From contig NZ_NPIH01000205.1 of assembly GCF_012275575.1 (NCBI RefSeq), positions 1 through 37,077 of the forward strand: DNA of 37,077 bases. Direction: 5' to 3'. This stretch comes from Paraburkholderia sp. SG-MS1 (GTDB lineage Bacteria > Pseudomonadota > Gammaproteobacteria > Burkholderiales > Burkholderiaceae). Numbering within the stretch: position 1 is the stretch's first letter; each line of letters starts with the position of its first letter. A program made the translations under genes and the position numbers. This document shows positions 17,012 through 26,621 of the stretch, in pieces. A model generated the notes under the pieces. The model was not told the DNA's origin. It did no database searches and worked only from the letters and a program-made list of their open reading frames with translations.

Positions 17012-17629
17012 ATGGGGTCGATCTCGATGCAATCGCAAGCCAGTTCGCGCGGCGAGCGTCTGTCCGCTTTTGTCGACGGTGAGCTGTTCGGCGAAGAGCA
17101 TCTGAATCTGGGCAAATTTCTTTCCGGACTGGACGGTGAAGACCGTGCGGCCTGGTCGAGCTATCACCTGATCGGCGACGCGCTGCGGTCCGACGATCTA
17201 GCCGTCAGTCCGGCAACCAGCAGCGCGTTCCTGAACGGTTTCGCCGCGCGCTTCGACAACGAGCCGCACGTGCTTGCGCCTGCCATGCCGGTCGCACGTC
17301 GCCTGCTGGCGCTGCGCCGCCGTGTCGTGCCGGCTTTTGCGGTGGCGGCCGCTGCCGCAACGCTGACGTGGATCGTTGTGCCGCAGCTGCAGGGCGTGCC
17401 GGGCGGCCCGGGCTCGCAACTCGCGTCGGTTCATGGCGATGCGGTGCAACGTGTGGCGATGGTGCCGGTGCCTGCGGCGGCTCAGCCGATCGCGCAAGAC
17501 GCGAACATCATCCGTGACGCAAGTCTCGATCAATATCTGGAAGCTCACCAGCAGTTCGCGCAGCAACCGGTCATGACGGGCTCGATGCCGGTGATTCGCG
17601 CTGCCTCAGTCTCTACGCAAGGCCAATAG
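17012..17629 (+). CDS. rseA: Anti-sigma-E factor RseA/MucA
   Basis: RseA binds RpoE in the cytoplasm and crosses the inner membrane once; regulated proteolysis releases the sigma factor. The 205-residue protein has the N-terminal anti-sigma domain (RGERLSAFVDGEL ... WSSYHLIGDALRSDD), a membrane segment at about 103-122 (VVPAFAVAAAAATLTWIVV), and a periplasmic tail. I chose the ATG at 17012 because GGGGAG lies just upstream; an ATG at 17000 would add four residues. It is the second gene of the stress operon and is followed by rseB after only four bases. Confidence 0.9.
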   Translation: MGSISMQSQASSRGERLSAFVDGELFGEEHLNLGKFLSGLDGEDRAAWSSYHLIGDALRSDDLAVSPATSSAFLNGFAARFDNEPHVLAPAMPVARRLLALRRRVVPAFAVAAAAATLTWIVVPQLQGVPGGPGSQLASVHGDAVQRVAMVPVPAAAQPIAQDANIIRDASLDQYLEAHQQFAQQPVMTGSMPVIRAASVSTQGQ

Positions 17630-17633
17630 TTTG

Positions 17634-18677
17634 ATGCAGACTCTGCGGTTGAATAAAACGACTATCTGGGGGCGGCTGCCGGCATTCCTGTTCTGTGCAG
17701 CCGTATTGTTGTCCGCCACACCGCGGGTCTTTGCACAAACCGCCGATCCGCTCGTCGTCCGTCGCACGGCCGCGGATCTGCTCGATCGCATCCATCAGGC
17801 CGCTCAGCAGCAGAACTACGAAGGCGCGTTCGTGTACCAGCGCGGCAATTTCGTGCAGACGTCGCGTATCGCGCATTACTCGACCCATTCCGACGGCGAA
17901 TTCGAGCAGCTCGAAAGTCTCGACGGCAAGCCGCGCAAAATGTTGCGCCATAACGACGACCTCTACACGTTTGTGCCGGAGCGGCGTCTGCTGGTGGTCG
18001 AAAAGCGTCAGAACAAGGACTCGTTCCCCGCGTTGCTTGCGGTGAGCGGCGAACAGGTTCTGTCCGTCTATGAGCCGAAGCTGCTCGGAGACGACCGCGT
18101 TGCGGGCGTCGAAAGCCAGGTGATCGAGCTCGATCCAAAAGACGCATTTCGCTTTGCCTACAAGCTGTGGGCCGACAAGAAGACCGGCTTGCTGCTGCGG
18201 GCGCAGACGCTCGACCCGAACGGCCAGGTGCTCGAGCAATTGTCGTTTTCGCAGATTCGCATCGGCGTACCGGTCGACAAGGCCGGCATCGTCAACGGCA
18301 TTCGTAATACGGCGGGGTGGACCGTGGTGCGTCCGCCAGTCGAACCAGTCGACATGGCCGCTCAAGGCTGGCAGATCGCGCCGACCGTGCCGGGCTTCCG
18401 GATGATCCGTCAGTTGCGCCGTCCCATGGCTGCGCGCGAAGCGGGTCAACCGACCATTCCAGTGGACCAGGCCGTCTTCTCCGACGGCCTCGCGGCCATT
18501 TCGGTGTTCATCGAGCCGGTCGAGAACAACACGCGCAAGGAAGGCTCCGGCAACAGCGGCGCCACGCACGTGCTGGTCAAGCGCCGGGGTGACTTCTGGA
18601 TTACTCTGCTTGGTGAAGTGCCCCAGACCACATTGCAGCAATTCGCCGCTGCCATAGAATACAAATCTCCGAAGTAA
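17634..18677 (+). CDS. rseB: Periplasmic sigma-E regulator RseB/MucB
   Basis: RseB binds the periplasmic part of RseA and shields it from cleavage until misplaced lipid or envelope signals displace it. The 347-residue protein has a signal peptide (membrane stretch about 15-30, likely cleavage after RVFA) and the MucB/RseB fold: an N-terminal LolA-like domain (NYEGAFVYQRGNFVQTSRIAHY) and a C-terminal domain beginning near residue 220. ATG 17634 comes four bases after the rseA stop, so the two are translationally coupled. Length and position match the family. Confidence 0.94.
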   Translation: MQTLRLNKTTIWGRLPAFLFCAAVLLSATPRVFAQTADPLVVRRTAADLLDRIHQAAQQQNYEGAFVYQRGNFVQTSRIAHYSTHSDGEFEQLESLDGKPRKMLRHNDDLYTFVPERRLLVVEKRQNKDSFPALLAVSGEQVLSVYEPKLLGDDRVAGVESQVIELDPKDAFRFAYKLWADKKTGLLLRAQTLDPNGQVLEQLSFSQIRIGVPVDKAGIVNGIRNTAGWTVVRPPVEPVDMAAQGWQIAPTVPGFRMIRQLRRPMAAREAGQPTIPVDQAVFSDGLAAISVFIEPVENNTRKEGSGNSGATHVLVKRRGDFWITLLGEVPQTTLQQFAAAIEYKSPK

Positions 18678-18714
18678 TCCTCTCCGAATCCTGAATCCCT
18701 CGGCTTGCTACGAT

Positions 18715-20226
18715 ATGACGACTTTCTCGGTGCGCAAATTCCTCGCGGCCGCGGTGGTAGCGGCGTGTTTGCCGCTCGTACCGCAAACGGCGTCGGCGGT
18801 TCCGGCCGCCAATCTGCCTGACTTCACCGATCTGGTCGACAAGGTCGGCCCGGCGGTCGTCAACATCCGCACGACCACGCGCGTGTCGAACAGCGGTCCC
18901 CGAAGCGGCTTGCCCCCGGGCATGGACGACGGTGATATGTCGGAATTTTTCCGCCGTTTCTTCGGCATTCCATTGCCGCAATCGCCGCAATCGCCCGGTT
19001 CGCCGCGTGGCGGCGACAACGGCAGTGGCAGCGGCGGAAGCCAGGACACGCCGGATAGCAACGATCCCGAACAGAATAGCGGGGTAGGCTCGGGCTTCAT
19101 CCTGTCGGCTGACGGTTATGTCATGACCAACGCGCACGTCGTCGACGACGCGGACACGATTTACGTCACGCTGACGGACAAACGCGAATTCAAGGCGAAG
19201 CTGATCGGTGTCGACGATCGTACCGACGTTGCCGTTGTGAAAATCAGCGCCGCCAATCTGCCGACCATTACGATCGGCGATTCGAACAAGGTGCGTGTGG
19301 GCGAGTGGGTGGTCGCGATCGGCTCGCCGTTCGGTCTCGAGAATACGGTGACGGCCGGCATTGTCAGCGCGAAGGGGCGCGACACGGGCGACTATCTGCC
19401 GTTCATCCAGACCGACGTGGCCGTCAATCCCGGCAACTCGGGCGGCCCGCTGATTAACATGCAAGGCGAAGTGATCGGGATCAACTCGCAGATCTATAGC
19501 CGCACCGGTGGGTTCATGGGCATCTCGTTTGCGATTCCCATCGACGAGGCGATGCGCGTGGCCGACCAGCTGAAGAGTTCCGGCAAGGTGGTGCGTGGCC
19601 GTATCGCGGTGGCGATCGGTGAAGTCACCAAAGATGTCGCCGATTCGCTCGGTCTGCCCAAGGCGCAAGGTGCACTGGTCAGCAGCGTCGAGCCGGGCGG
19701 CCCGGCGGACAAGGCCGGCGTGCAGCCGGGCGACATCATTCTGAAGTTCAACGGTCATTCGGTCGACACGGCCACGGACTTGCCGCGTATGGTCGGCGAT
19801 ACGAAGCCGGGCACCAGATCGACGATCACGGTCTGGCGCAAGGGTCAAACGCGCGATTTGCCGGTCACGATTGCCGAGATGCAGCCGGACAAGACCGCGA
19901 AGGCGGATCAGAAGAAGCCGCAGCCGCCGAAGCAGCGCGCGACGAACGCGCTGGGTCTGGCCGTCAGCGATATCCCGGCTGATCAGTTGAAGGCGCTGAA
20001 GCTGCAGAATGGCGTGCAGATCGACGCAGTGGACGGCCCGGCGACCCGCGTTGGCCTGCAGAAGGGCGACATCGTTCTGCGGGTGGGCGATAAAGACATT
20101 ACGAGCGCGAAGCAGTTCGACGAACTGAGTGCACATCTCGACCCGACGAAGATGGTCGCGCTGCTGGTTCGTCGTGGCGATAACACGCAGTTCGTCCCGA
20201 TCCGTCCGCGCAGCACGCAGAAATGA
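18715..20226 (+). CDS. mucD: Periplasmic serine protease MucD (DegP/HtrA family)
   Basis: MucD removes misfolded periplasmic proteins and dampens the envelope-stress response. The 503-residue protein has a signal peptide (about 1-28, TASA), a trypsin-like domain with the triad His141 (TNAHVV), Asp171 (DDRTDVAVV) and Ser242 (NPGNSGGPL), and two PDZ domains at about 290-380 and 405-490. A Gly/Ser/Pro-rich loop at about 88-125 lies before the catalytic domain, like the LA loop of DegP. It starts 38 bases after rseB and overlaps the next gene by 4 bases. Position within the operon supports MucD over other DegP paralogues. Confidence 0.94.
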   Translation: MTTFSVRKFLAAAVVAACLPLVPQTASAVPAANLPDFTDLVDKVGPAVVNIRTTTRVSNSGPRSGLPPGMDDGDMSEFFRRFFGIPLPQSPQSPGSPRGGDNGSGSGGSQDTPDSNDPEQNSGVGSGFILSADGYVMTNAHVVDDADTIYVTLTDKREFKAKLIGVDDRTDVAVVKISAANLPTITIGDSNKVRVGEWVVAIGSPFGLENTVTAGIVSAKGRDTGDYLPFIQTDVAVNPGNSGGPLINMQGEVIGINSQIYSRTGGFMGISFAIPIDEAMRVADQLKSSGKVVRGRIAVAIGEVTKDVADSLGLPKAQGALVSSVEPGGPADKAGVQPGDIILKFNGHSVDTATDLPRMVGDTKPGTRSTITVWRKGQTRDLPVTIAEMQPDKTAKADQKKPQPPKQRATNALGLAVSDIPADQLKALKLQNGVQIDAVDGPATRVGLQKGDIVLRVGDKDITSAKQFDELSAHLDPTKMVALLVRRGDNTQFVPIRPRSTQK

Positions 20227-20486
20227 CGACCCAGGCGGCGCTCACGCTCTACGGGCGGGCGTGGTGCCACCTCTGCGACGATATGTGCGCCGCGCTCGAG
20301 CCATTGCTGGCCGAATTCGGCGCGCAGGTCGAGCTGGTCGACGTCGATAGCGATCCGGTGCTGGAAACCCGCTACAACGAACGGGTGCCGGTTCTGGTCT
20401 GCGATGGCGTCGAGTTGTGTCACTATCACCTCGATGCGGCGCGGGTTCGCGCCGCACTGACCGTGCGTGCTGTCACGCCCCGTTGA
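20223..20486 (+). CDS. Glutaredoxin-like thioredoxin-fold protein
   Basis: This 87-residue protein has the fold and motifs of the glutaredoxin-like DUF836 family: LTLYGRAWCHLC with the redox pair Cys15/Cys18 (CHLC) and the cis-proline segment NERVPVLVCDG. It lacks a signal peptide and so would act in the cytoplasm. Its ATG overlaps the mucD stop by 4 bases, which ties it to the envelope-stress operon, although its substrate is unknown. The motif differs from the CPYC of classical glutaredoxins, so a glutathione-linked activity is not assured. Confidence 0.85.
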   Translation: MTTQAALTLYGRAWCHLCDDMCAALEPLLAEFGAQVELVDVDSDPVLETRYNERVPVLVCDGVELCHYHLDAARVRAALTVRAVTPR

Positions 20487-20639
20487 CGTTGCTCCCGCTT
20501 TCTCAAGCGATGTGCCAACCCGCATCGTTCTCATCAGATTTCACGCTTCTCCTGAGCCGTCTTTTCCTCCGGGCTTCGCAAGATGCGCCGGGCGATAGCC
20601 TTTTCGGCTAAAATAGATAGGTTTTTCACCTACTTACAA

Positions 20640-20673
20640 GGCGTGCTCCGCTATTGTCCGAGCGCGCCTTTTT
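20640..20673 (+). terminator. Terminator-like hairpin just before lepA
   Basis: GGCGTGCTC (20640-20648) pairs with GAGCGCGCC (20660-20668) with one G-T wobble around an 11-base loop, followed by five T. It ends the mucD-glutaredoxin operon, but it leaves only 17 bases before the lepA ATG. A TAAAAT (20609-20614) that could be a -10 lies upstream of it. Confidence 0.75.
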
Positions 20674-20690
20674 CGCTTGATCGGCACTGA

Positions 20691-22484
20691 ATGGATCATA
20701 TTCGTAACTTTTCGATCATTGCGCACATCGACCATGGCAAGTCGACGCTCGCCGATCGCATCATCCAGATCTGCGGCGGCCTGTCCGACCGCGAGATGGA
20801 ATCCCAGGTGCTTGACTCGATGGATCTCGAGCGCGAGCGCGGCATCACCATCAAGGCGCAAACCGCCGCACTGACGTATCGCGCCCGTGACGGGCAGGTC
20901 TACAACCTGAACATGATCGACACGCCGGGCCACGTCGACTTCTCGTACGAAGTCAGCCGCTCGCTGTCCGCATGTGAAGGCGCGCTGCTGGTCGTCGACG
21001 CGAGCCAAGGGGTGGAGGCGCAAACCGTCGCCAATTGCTACACGGCGATCGAACTCGGCGTCGACGTCATTCCGGTGCTCAACAAAATCGACCTGCCGGC
21101 GGCCAACCCCGAAAACGCGATCGCTGAAATCGAAGACGTGATCGGTATCGACGCCACCGACGCCACGCGTTGCAGCGCGAAGACTGGCCTCGGCGTCGAA
21201 GACGTGCTCGAAGCGCTGGTCGCGAAAGTGCCTCCGCCGAAGGGCGATCCGGAAGCACCGCTGCAGGCGCTGATCATCGACTCGTGGTTCGACAACTACG
21301 TCGGCGTCGTGATGCTGGTGCGTATCGTCAACGGCACGCTGCGTCCGAAAGACAAGATCCGCATGATGGCGACCGGTGCGCAATATCCGGTCGAGCACAT
21401 CGGCGTGTTCACGCCGAAGTCTAAGAATCTCGAATCGCTGTCGGCGGGGCAGGTGGGCTTCATCATCGCCGGCATCAAGGAACTGGCCGCCGCGAAGGTG
21501 GGTGACACCGTCACGCTGGTGAACCGTCCGGCTCCTGAACCGCTGCCCGGCTTCAAGGAAGTGAAGCCGCAGGTGTTCGCCGGCCTCTATCCGGTCGAAG
21601 CGAACCAGTACGATGCGCTGCGCGACTCGCTCGAAAAGCTGAAACTCAACGACGCGTCGCTGCAGTACGAGCCGGAAGTGTCGCAGGCGCTCGGTTTCGG
21701 CTTCCGTTGCGGGTTCCTCGGCTTGCTGCACATGGAAATCGTGCAGGAGCGTCTCGAGCGCGAGTTCGACATGGATCTGATCACCACGGCACCGACCGTG
21801 GTGTACGAAGTGCTGCAACGCGACGGCACGATCATCATGGTCGAGAATCCGGCCAAGATGCCGGAGCCGTCGAAGATCGAAGAAGTGCGCGAGCCGATCG
21901 TCACCGTGAATCTGTACATGCCGCAAGACTACGTCGGCTCGGTGATCACGCTGTGCACGCAAAAGCGCGGCACGCAGATCAACATGCAGTATCACGGCCG
22001 CCAGGTGCAGTTGACGTACGAAATCCCGATGGGCGAAGTCGTGCTCGATTTCTTCGATCGTCTGAAGTCGATCTCGCGGGGCTACGCGTCGATGGATTAC
22101 GAGTTCAAGGAATATCGCGCGTCCGACGTCGTGAAGGTCGACATGCTGATCAACGGCGACAAGGTGGATGCGCTGTCGGTCATCGTGCACCGTTCGCAAA
22201 GCCAGTATCGCGGCCGCGAAGTGGCGGCAAAAATGCGCGAGCTGATTCCGCGCCAGATGTATGACGTGGCGATCCAGGCGACGATCGGCTCGAACATCAT
22301 CGCGCGTGAAAACATTAAAGCGTTGCGTAAGAACGTGCTGGCAAAATGCTACGGCGGTGACATTTCGCGTAAGAAGAAGCTGCTCGAAAAGCAGAAGGCA
22401 GGCAAGAAGCGAATGAAGCAGGTGGGCTCGGTCGAGATTCCCCAAGAGGCTTTCCTCGCGATCCTGCGTGTCGAAGACAAATAA
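20691..22484 (+). CDS. lepA: Elongation factor 4 (ribosomal GTPase LepA)
   Basis: LepA is a ribosome-associated GTPase linked to translation initiation and back-translocation. The 597-residue protein has the GTPase motifs AHIDHGKST (11-19), DTPGH and NKIDLPAA, the EF-G-like domains II, III and V, and the C-terminal Lys/Arg-rich LepA domain ending near [17 protein letters not shown]. The length matches E. coli (599). It is followed 18 bases later by lepB, the pairing that gave the gene its name. The ribosome-binding site is weak. The preceding terminator-like hairpin suggests that its transcription is attenuated or starts inside that region. Confidence 0.97.
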   Translation: MDHIRNFSIIAHIDHGKSTLADRIIQICGGLSDREMESQVLDSMDLERERGITIKAQTAALTYRARDGQVYNLNMIDTPGHVDFSYEVSRSLSACEGALLVVDASQGVEAQTVANCYTAIELGVDVIPVLNKIDLPAANPENAIAEIEDVIGIDATDATRCSAKTGLGVEDVLEALVAKVPPPKGDPEAPLQALIIDSWFDNYVGVVMLVRIVNGTLRPKDKIRMMATGAQYPVEHIGVFTPKSKNLESLSAGQVGFIIAGIKELAAAKVGDTVTLVNRPAPEPLPGFKEVKPQVFAGLYPVEANQYDALRDSLEKLKLNDASLQYEPEVSQALGFGFRCGFLGLLHMEIVQERLEREFDMDLITTAPTVVYEVLQRDGTIIMVENPAKMPEPSKIEEVREPIVTVNLYMPQDYVGSVITLCTQKRGTQINMQYHGRQVQLTYEIPMGEVVLDFFDRLKSISRGYASMDYEFKEYRASDVVKVDMLINGDKVDALSVIVHRSQSQYRGREVAAKMRELIPRQMYDVAIQATIGSNIIARENIKALRKNVLAKCYGGDISRKKKLLEKQKAGKKRMKQVGSVEIPQEAFLAILRVEDK

Positions 22485-22502
22485 GTTGAATAACGGAACG
22501 CT

Positions 22503-23396
22503 ATGAATTTTGCGCTGATTCTTTTTGTGCTCGTCATTTTGACGGGCGTCGCATGGGTCGCGGACAAACTGGTTTTCCTGCCGAAACGGCGCCGCGCGGC
22601 GCAAGCCGCGGTCGCTGAGTTCGACAGTCAGCAAGCACGCATCGGCGAGCGTTTCGCCGATGAAAACGCGGCGCAAACGCGTGCGCGACTGCGTGACGAC
22701 AAGCTGCGTCAGCCGTGGTGGCTCGAATATTCGGCGAGCTTCTTTCCGGTGATTCTGGTGGTGTTCGTAGTGCGCTCGTTCGTGGTCGAACCTTTCAAGA
22801 TTCCATCGGGCTCGATGGTGCCGACGTTGCTGGTGGGCGACTTCATCCTCGTCAATAAATTCGAATACGGCATCCGTCTGCCCATCACCAATACGCAGGT
22901 CACCCAGGGCAATCCGCTCACGCGTGGCGATGTGGTGGTGTTCCGTTATCCGAAAGACGAATCGGTCGACTACATCAAGCGCGTGATCGGGTTGCCGGGC
23001 GACGTGGTCGAGTATCAGGACAAGAAGCTCACGGTCAACGGCAAGCCGGTGCCCGAAACGCCGCTGCCCGATTATCTCGACGAAGAGCGCCTCGGTTACG
23101 CAAAGCAATTCGAAGAAGATCTCGACGGCCGCAAGAACGCGGTGCTGAACAATCCGGCCGTGCCGCCGTTCATTGTGGGCGCCGAAGATTTTCCTTATCG
23201 CGACAACTGCACGTACAACGCACGCGGCGTGATTTGCAAGGTGCCGCCGGGCAATTACTTCATGATGGGCGACAACCGCGATAACAGTGCGGACAGCCGT
23301 TATTGGGGTTTTGTGCCGAACCAGAATATCGTCGGCCGCGCATTTTTTATCTGGATGAACTTCAGCGATTTGAAACGCATCGGCTCATTCCACTGA
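22503..23396 (+). CDS. lepB: Signal peptidase I
   Basis: LepB cuts signal peptides from exported proteins at the periplasmic face of the inner membrane. The 297-residue protein has two membrane segments (about 2-24 and 80-92), the catalytic Ser104 in IPSGSMVPTLLVGD, the general base Lys159 in YIKRVIGLPGD, and the family motif GDNRDNSADSRYWGFVP. It differs from the 324-residue E. coli enzyme mainly by shorter loops. It follows lepA closely and shares its transcript. The 175 bases after it contain no gene I recognise; some related bacteria carry a small DUF4845 gene there, but I see none. Confidence 0.96.
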   Translation: MNFALILFVLVILTGVAWVADKLVFLPKRRRAAQAAVAEFDSQQARIGERFADENAAQTRARLRDDKLRQPWWLEYSASFFPVILVVFVVRSFVVEPFKIPSGSMVPTLLVGDFILVNKFEYGIRLPITNTQVTQGNPLTRGDVVVFRYPKDESVDYIKRVIGLPGDVVEYQDKKLTVNGKPVPETPLPDYLDEERLGYAKQFEEDLDGRKNAVLNNPAVPPFIVGAEDFPYRDNCTYNARGVICKVPPGNYFMMGDNRDNSADSRYWGFVPNQNIVGRAFFIWMNFSDLKRIGSFH

Positions 23397-23559
23397 GTTC
23401 TTTTGCGTCGATCGCACGACACGCCGCGCTGATGACCGGCATATCGGCCACATCACTCGCGGCGTGTTATCACGCTACTTCAAGAACCCGCGGTAACGTC
23501 ATTTCACCACGCTTTTTCCGCTGGCCTCCCCGCGTTTTCGCCGGGTCAGGCACCCGCGT

Positions 23560-23565
23560 TATACT
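23560..23565 (+). promoter_or_regulatory. -10 element placed for a leaderless rnc transcript
   Basis: TATACT ends six bases before the rnc ATG (23572), so a normal start point would fall on or beside the start codon. A partial -35 (TTCGCC, 23537-23542) lies 17 bases upstream. No ribosome-binding site is present before the ATG, which fits a leaderless mRNA. Confidence 0.45.
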
Positions 23566-23571
23566 CTGCCC

Positions 23572-24774
23572 ATGCCCCTATCTCCGTTGGAAAGCCGACT
23601 GCGCTACGAATTTCGCAATGCGGAATTGTTGCGCCAGGCTTTAACGCACCGTAGTCATAGTTCCACGCATAACGAACGGCTCGAGTTTCTTGGCGATTCC
23701 GTTCTCAATTGCGCGGTGGCTGCGCTTTTGTTCCAACGTTTCGGCAAACTGGACGAGGGCGATCTGTCGCGCGTTCGCGCCAATCTGGTGAAGCAGCAGT
23801 CGCTTTACGAAATCGCCCAGGCGCTCAATATTTCAGAAGGCTTGCGGCTCGGTGAAGGCGAGTTGCGCAGCGGCGGCTTCCGCCGGCCCTCGATTCTCGC
23901 CGACACGCTGGAAGCGGTGCTGGGCGCGGTGTTTCTCGACGGCGGCTTCGACGCCGCGCAGACGGTCATCAAGCGCCTCTATGTGCCGATTCTCGATCAC
24001 ATCGACCCGCGCACGCTCGGCAAGGACGCGAAGACGCTATTGCAGGAGTATCTGCAGGGCCACAAGATCGCGCTGCCGACCTACACGGTCGTCGCTACAC
24101 ATGGTGCGGCGCACAATCAACAATTCGAAGTCGAATGCACGGTGCCGAAATTGGACGTGAAAGTGTCCGGTTCCGGCGCAAGCCGCCGTGCGGCGGAGCA
24201 GGCGGCCGCCAAGAAGGCGCTCGACGAAGTGATGGCGGCGGCACCCGCCGTCGTCGCCAAGCCCAAGCGTTCGAAGGGTGCGCGTGCAGCAAAAAACGCC
24301 GAGCCGGAGATCGTGCCGGGGGTGACAGGTGTCCAGGCTGCGCTGGATTTGCGCAGCCCGGAGCGTAGGGGCGAACGCGGCGCAGCGCGGGGCGAGCCGC
24401 GCCCGGCTACCGCTGCGGAACCCGCCGTCGAAAAGCCCGCTGCCGAACGATCCATACTGACCGCCACCGGCGCGCCGCTCGCCGTTATTCGCGCCGCGCA
24501 TGTCGAATACAGCGGGCAGGACAAGGTCGAGCGCGCCGAAAAGGGCGAGAAATCGGACAAGGCGAGCACGCACGCGAACGAGAAAGCCACCGACAAGCCG
24601 GCCGACGGCAAAACCGACACCGTCTCCGCTCGCCACGCAGACCGGCAACGCGGTCGCGAAGCCACATCCGGTACGTCCGCCGTATCCGCGCCAGCGGCGC
24701 AGACGGCACCCGCCGAACACGAACCCGGCGTAGCCGACGCGGTGCAAACGCGCGTCGCCGACGCGGGCCATTGA
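23572..24774 (+). CDS. rnc: Ribonuclease III with long C-terminal extension
   Basis: RNase III cuts double-stranded RNA in rRNA precursors and regulated mRNAs. Residues 1-150 are the catalytic domain with the signature [12 protein letters not shown] and the second acidic site [16 protein letters not shown] double-stranded-RNA-binding domain follows at about 155-225 (LQEYLQGHK ... [16 protein letters not shown]). From about 230 to 400 is a low-complexity Ala/Lys/Glu/Arg-rich tail absent from the 226-residue E. coli enzyme. Extended RNase III proteins are common in Burkholderia relatives as far as I recall. The gene precedes era, the conserved pair. A -10-like box right before the ATG suggests its own transcript. 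Confidence 0.94.
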   Translation: MPLSPLESRLRYEFRNAELLRQALTHRSHSSTHNERLEFLGDSVLNCAVAALLFQRFGKLDEGDLSRVRANLVKQQSLYEIAQALNISEGLRLGEGELRSGGFRRPSILADTLEAVLGAVFLDGGFDAAQTVIKRLYVPILDHIDPRTLGKDAKTLLQEYLQGHKIALPTYTVVATHGAAHNQQFEVECTVPKLDVKVSGSGASRRAAEQAAAKKALDEVMAAAPAVVAKPKRSKGARAAKNAEPEIVPGVTGVQAALDLRSPERRGERGAARGEPRPATAAEPAVEKPAAERSILTATGAPLAVIRAAHVEYSGQDKVERAEKGEKSDKASTHANEKATDKPADGKTDTVSARHADRQRGREATSGTSAVSAPAAQTAPAEHEPGVADAVQTRVADAGH

Positions 24775-24829
24775 TTGCCCCTCGGCGCGCCATTTCCGCG
24801 TGCCGCTCTGAACTTGCCGTAGCCCGAAT

Positions 24830-25729
24830 ATGAACGCTCCCACTCCCACTGGTTTTCGCTGCGGCATGGTCGCGATCGTCGGCCGCCCTAACGTCGGCAA
24901 GTCCACGCTGATGAACGCGCTGGTCGGCCAGAAAGTCAGTATCACGTCGCGCAAGGCGCAGACCACGCGCCATCGCATCACCGGCATTCACACGCTCGAA
25001 GACGCGCAGTACATCTTCGTCGACACGCCGGGTTTTCAGACGAAGCACAGCGGTGCGCTGAACCGCTCGCTCAATCGCGCGGTCACGTCCACGCTGACCT
25101 CGGTCGACGCGATTCTGTTCGTGATCGAAGCCGGCCGCTTCGGCGCGGATGACCAGAAGGTGCTCGATCTGATCCCGCCGTCGGTGCCGACGCTGCTGAT
25201 CGCGAACAAGCTCGACCGCGTCTCGGATAAAGATTCGCTGTACCCGTTCATGCAGCAGGTCAGCGCATTGCGCCAGTTCAACGAGATCGTACCGCTGTCG
25301 GCCAAGCACTCCGACGACATCAAGCGCTTGATGGCAACCGTCAAGCCGTTCCTGCCGGAAGGCGCGCCGATCTACGGCGAAGACGACCTGACCGATCGCA
25401 GCGAGCGTTTCCTCGCCGCGGAAATCCTGCGCGAAAAAGTGTTCCGCTGGACCGGCGACGAACTGCCGTACACGAGTACCGTGCTGATCGACAAGTTTGA
25501 AACCGAAGGCCGCCTGCGCCGCATTTTCGCGACCATCATGGTCGACCGTGACATGCACAAGGCGATGATCATCGGCCAGAAGGGCGCCAAGCTGAAGCAG
25601 ATCAGCACCGAAGCGCGTCTCGACATGGAAAAGCTGTTCGACGGACCGGTCTATCTGGAAACCTTCATCAAGGTGAAGAGCGGCTGGGCCGACAACGAAG
25701 CCGGACTTCGTGCGTATGGGTACGAATGA
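24830..25729 (+). CDS. era: Ribosome-assembly GTPase Era
   Basis: Era binds the 3' end of 16S rRNA and helps mature the small subunit. The 299-residue protein has the G1 motif [15 protein letters not shown]3 DTPGF and G4 NKLD in the GTPase domain and a C-terminal KH domain with [15 protein letters not shown]. The length matches E. coli (301). The stop lies inside the beginning of the recO frame, so the two genes overlap. The rnc-era-recO-pdxJ-acpS order is standard in proteobacteria. Confidence 0.97.
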   Translation: MNAPTPTGFRCGMVAIVGRPNVGKSTLMNALVGQKVSITSRKAQTTRHRITGIHTLEDAQYIFVDTPGFQTKHSGALNRSLNRAVTSTLTSVDAILFVIEAGRFGADDQKVLDLIPPSVPTLLIANKLDRVSDKDSLYPFMQQVSALRQFNEIVPLSAKHSDDIKRLMATVKPFLPEGAPIYGEDDLTDRSERFLAAEILREKVFRWTGDELPYTSTVLIDKFETEGRLRRIFATIMVDRDMHKAMIIGQKGAKLKQISTEARLDMEKLFDGPVYLETFIKVKSGWADNEAGLRAYGYE

Positions 25730-26621
25730 CGCGTGGATGACGCTGAATTCCGACGCAGCGCCGGACGAGCCGCAACCGGCCGCGCCGACGCGCGAGCCGT
25801 CGAAACCGGCGCGTAGTAGCGCCAAAAAATCTTCCAGCCAAAGCGCCGGGGGCGCTGAAGGCGAGCCGCGCAAAGCGCCCACCCGCGCGCCGCGCACTTC
25901 CGCTTCCCAATACCGGATCGCGGAGCAGCCCGCTTTCGTTCTCCATAGTTATCCGTATCGCGAGACCAGTCTGGTCATCGACGTGCTGTCGCGCGATCAC
26001 GGCCGGCTCGCGCTCGTCGCGAAGGGCGCAAAGCGTCCGCATTCCGCGCTGCGCGGCGTGTTGCAGACTTTCCAGCCGCTCGCGCTGTCGTGGTCGGGCA
26101 AATCCGAAGTGCGCACGCTGACCGGTGCCGAATGGGTCGGCGGCATGCTGCCGTTGACCGGCGACGCGTTGCTCTGCGGTTTCTACGTCAACGAGCTGCT
26201 GGTCAAATTCTGCGCGCGCGAGGACCCGCATCCCCAACTGTTCCATCACTACGTCGTCACGATGACGCGTCTCGCTCACGACGAGCCGCCCGTGCAGGTG
26301 CTGCGCTCGTTCGAACGCGTGCTGCTGCGCGAGACCGGTTACGCGATGTCGCTCGGTCGTACCGTCGCGCGTAAAGCCGTGCTGCCCGAGGGGCGCTACG
26401 TGTTCGATCCGGAACGCGGCGTGCGCGAAGCGTCCGACGACTGGCCCGCGCAATGGCCGGTCGTCGCCGGCCAGACCTTGCTCGATATGGAACAGGACGA
26501 TTACCATCGAGCGCAGACGGTGGCGCAAAGCAAAACGCTGATGCGCTTCCTGCTCAACACTTACCTTGGCGGCACGCCGCTCGCGACGCGCCAGATCCTG
26601 ATCGACTTGCAGAACTTATGA
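25716..26621 (+). CDS. recO: DNA repair protein RecO with N-terminal extension
   Basis: RecO loads RecA with RecF and RecR at gaps in DNA. The conserved part starts near residue 62 ([21 protein letters not shown]) with the OB-fold, followed by the helical C-terminal domain. About 60 residues of Pro/Ala/Lys-rich sequence precede it and are absent from the 242-residue E. coli protein. Possible starts are GTG 25710, ATG 25716 and ATG 25737. I give 25716, which overlaps era by 14 bases; 25737 would begin seven bases after the era stop and is almost as likely. The stop overlaps the pdxJ ATG (ATGA). Confidence 0.9.
   Translation: MGTNDAWMTLNSDAAPDEPQPAAPTREPSKPARSSAKKSSSQSAGGAEGEPRKAPTRAPRTSASQYRIAEQPAFVLHSYPYRETSLVIDVLSRDHGRLALVAKGAKRPHSALRGVLQTFQPLALSWSGKSEVRTLTGAEWVGGMLPLTGDALLCGFYVNELLVKFCAREDPHPQLFHHYVVTMTRLAHDEPPVQVLRSFERVLLRETGYAMSLGRTVARKAVLPEGRYVFDPERGVREASDDWPAQWPVVAGQTLLDMEQDDYHRAQTVAQSKTLMRFLLNTYLGGTPLATRQILIDLQNL

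Noticed and set aside
20634..23108. An 824-codon minus-strand open frame opposite lepA and lepB
   Set aside because: His/Arg-rich shadow sequence with no family features; lepA and lepB are certain on the plus strand.
23397..23571. A possible small gene between lepB and rnc
   Set aside because: Frames here are short or run into lepB and rnc without family features; only the rnc -10-like box is supported.
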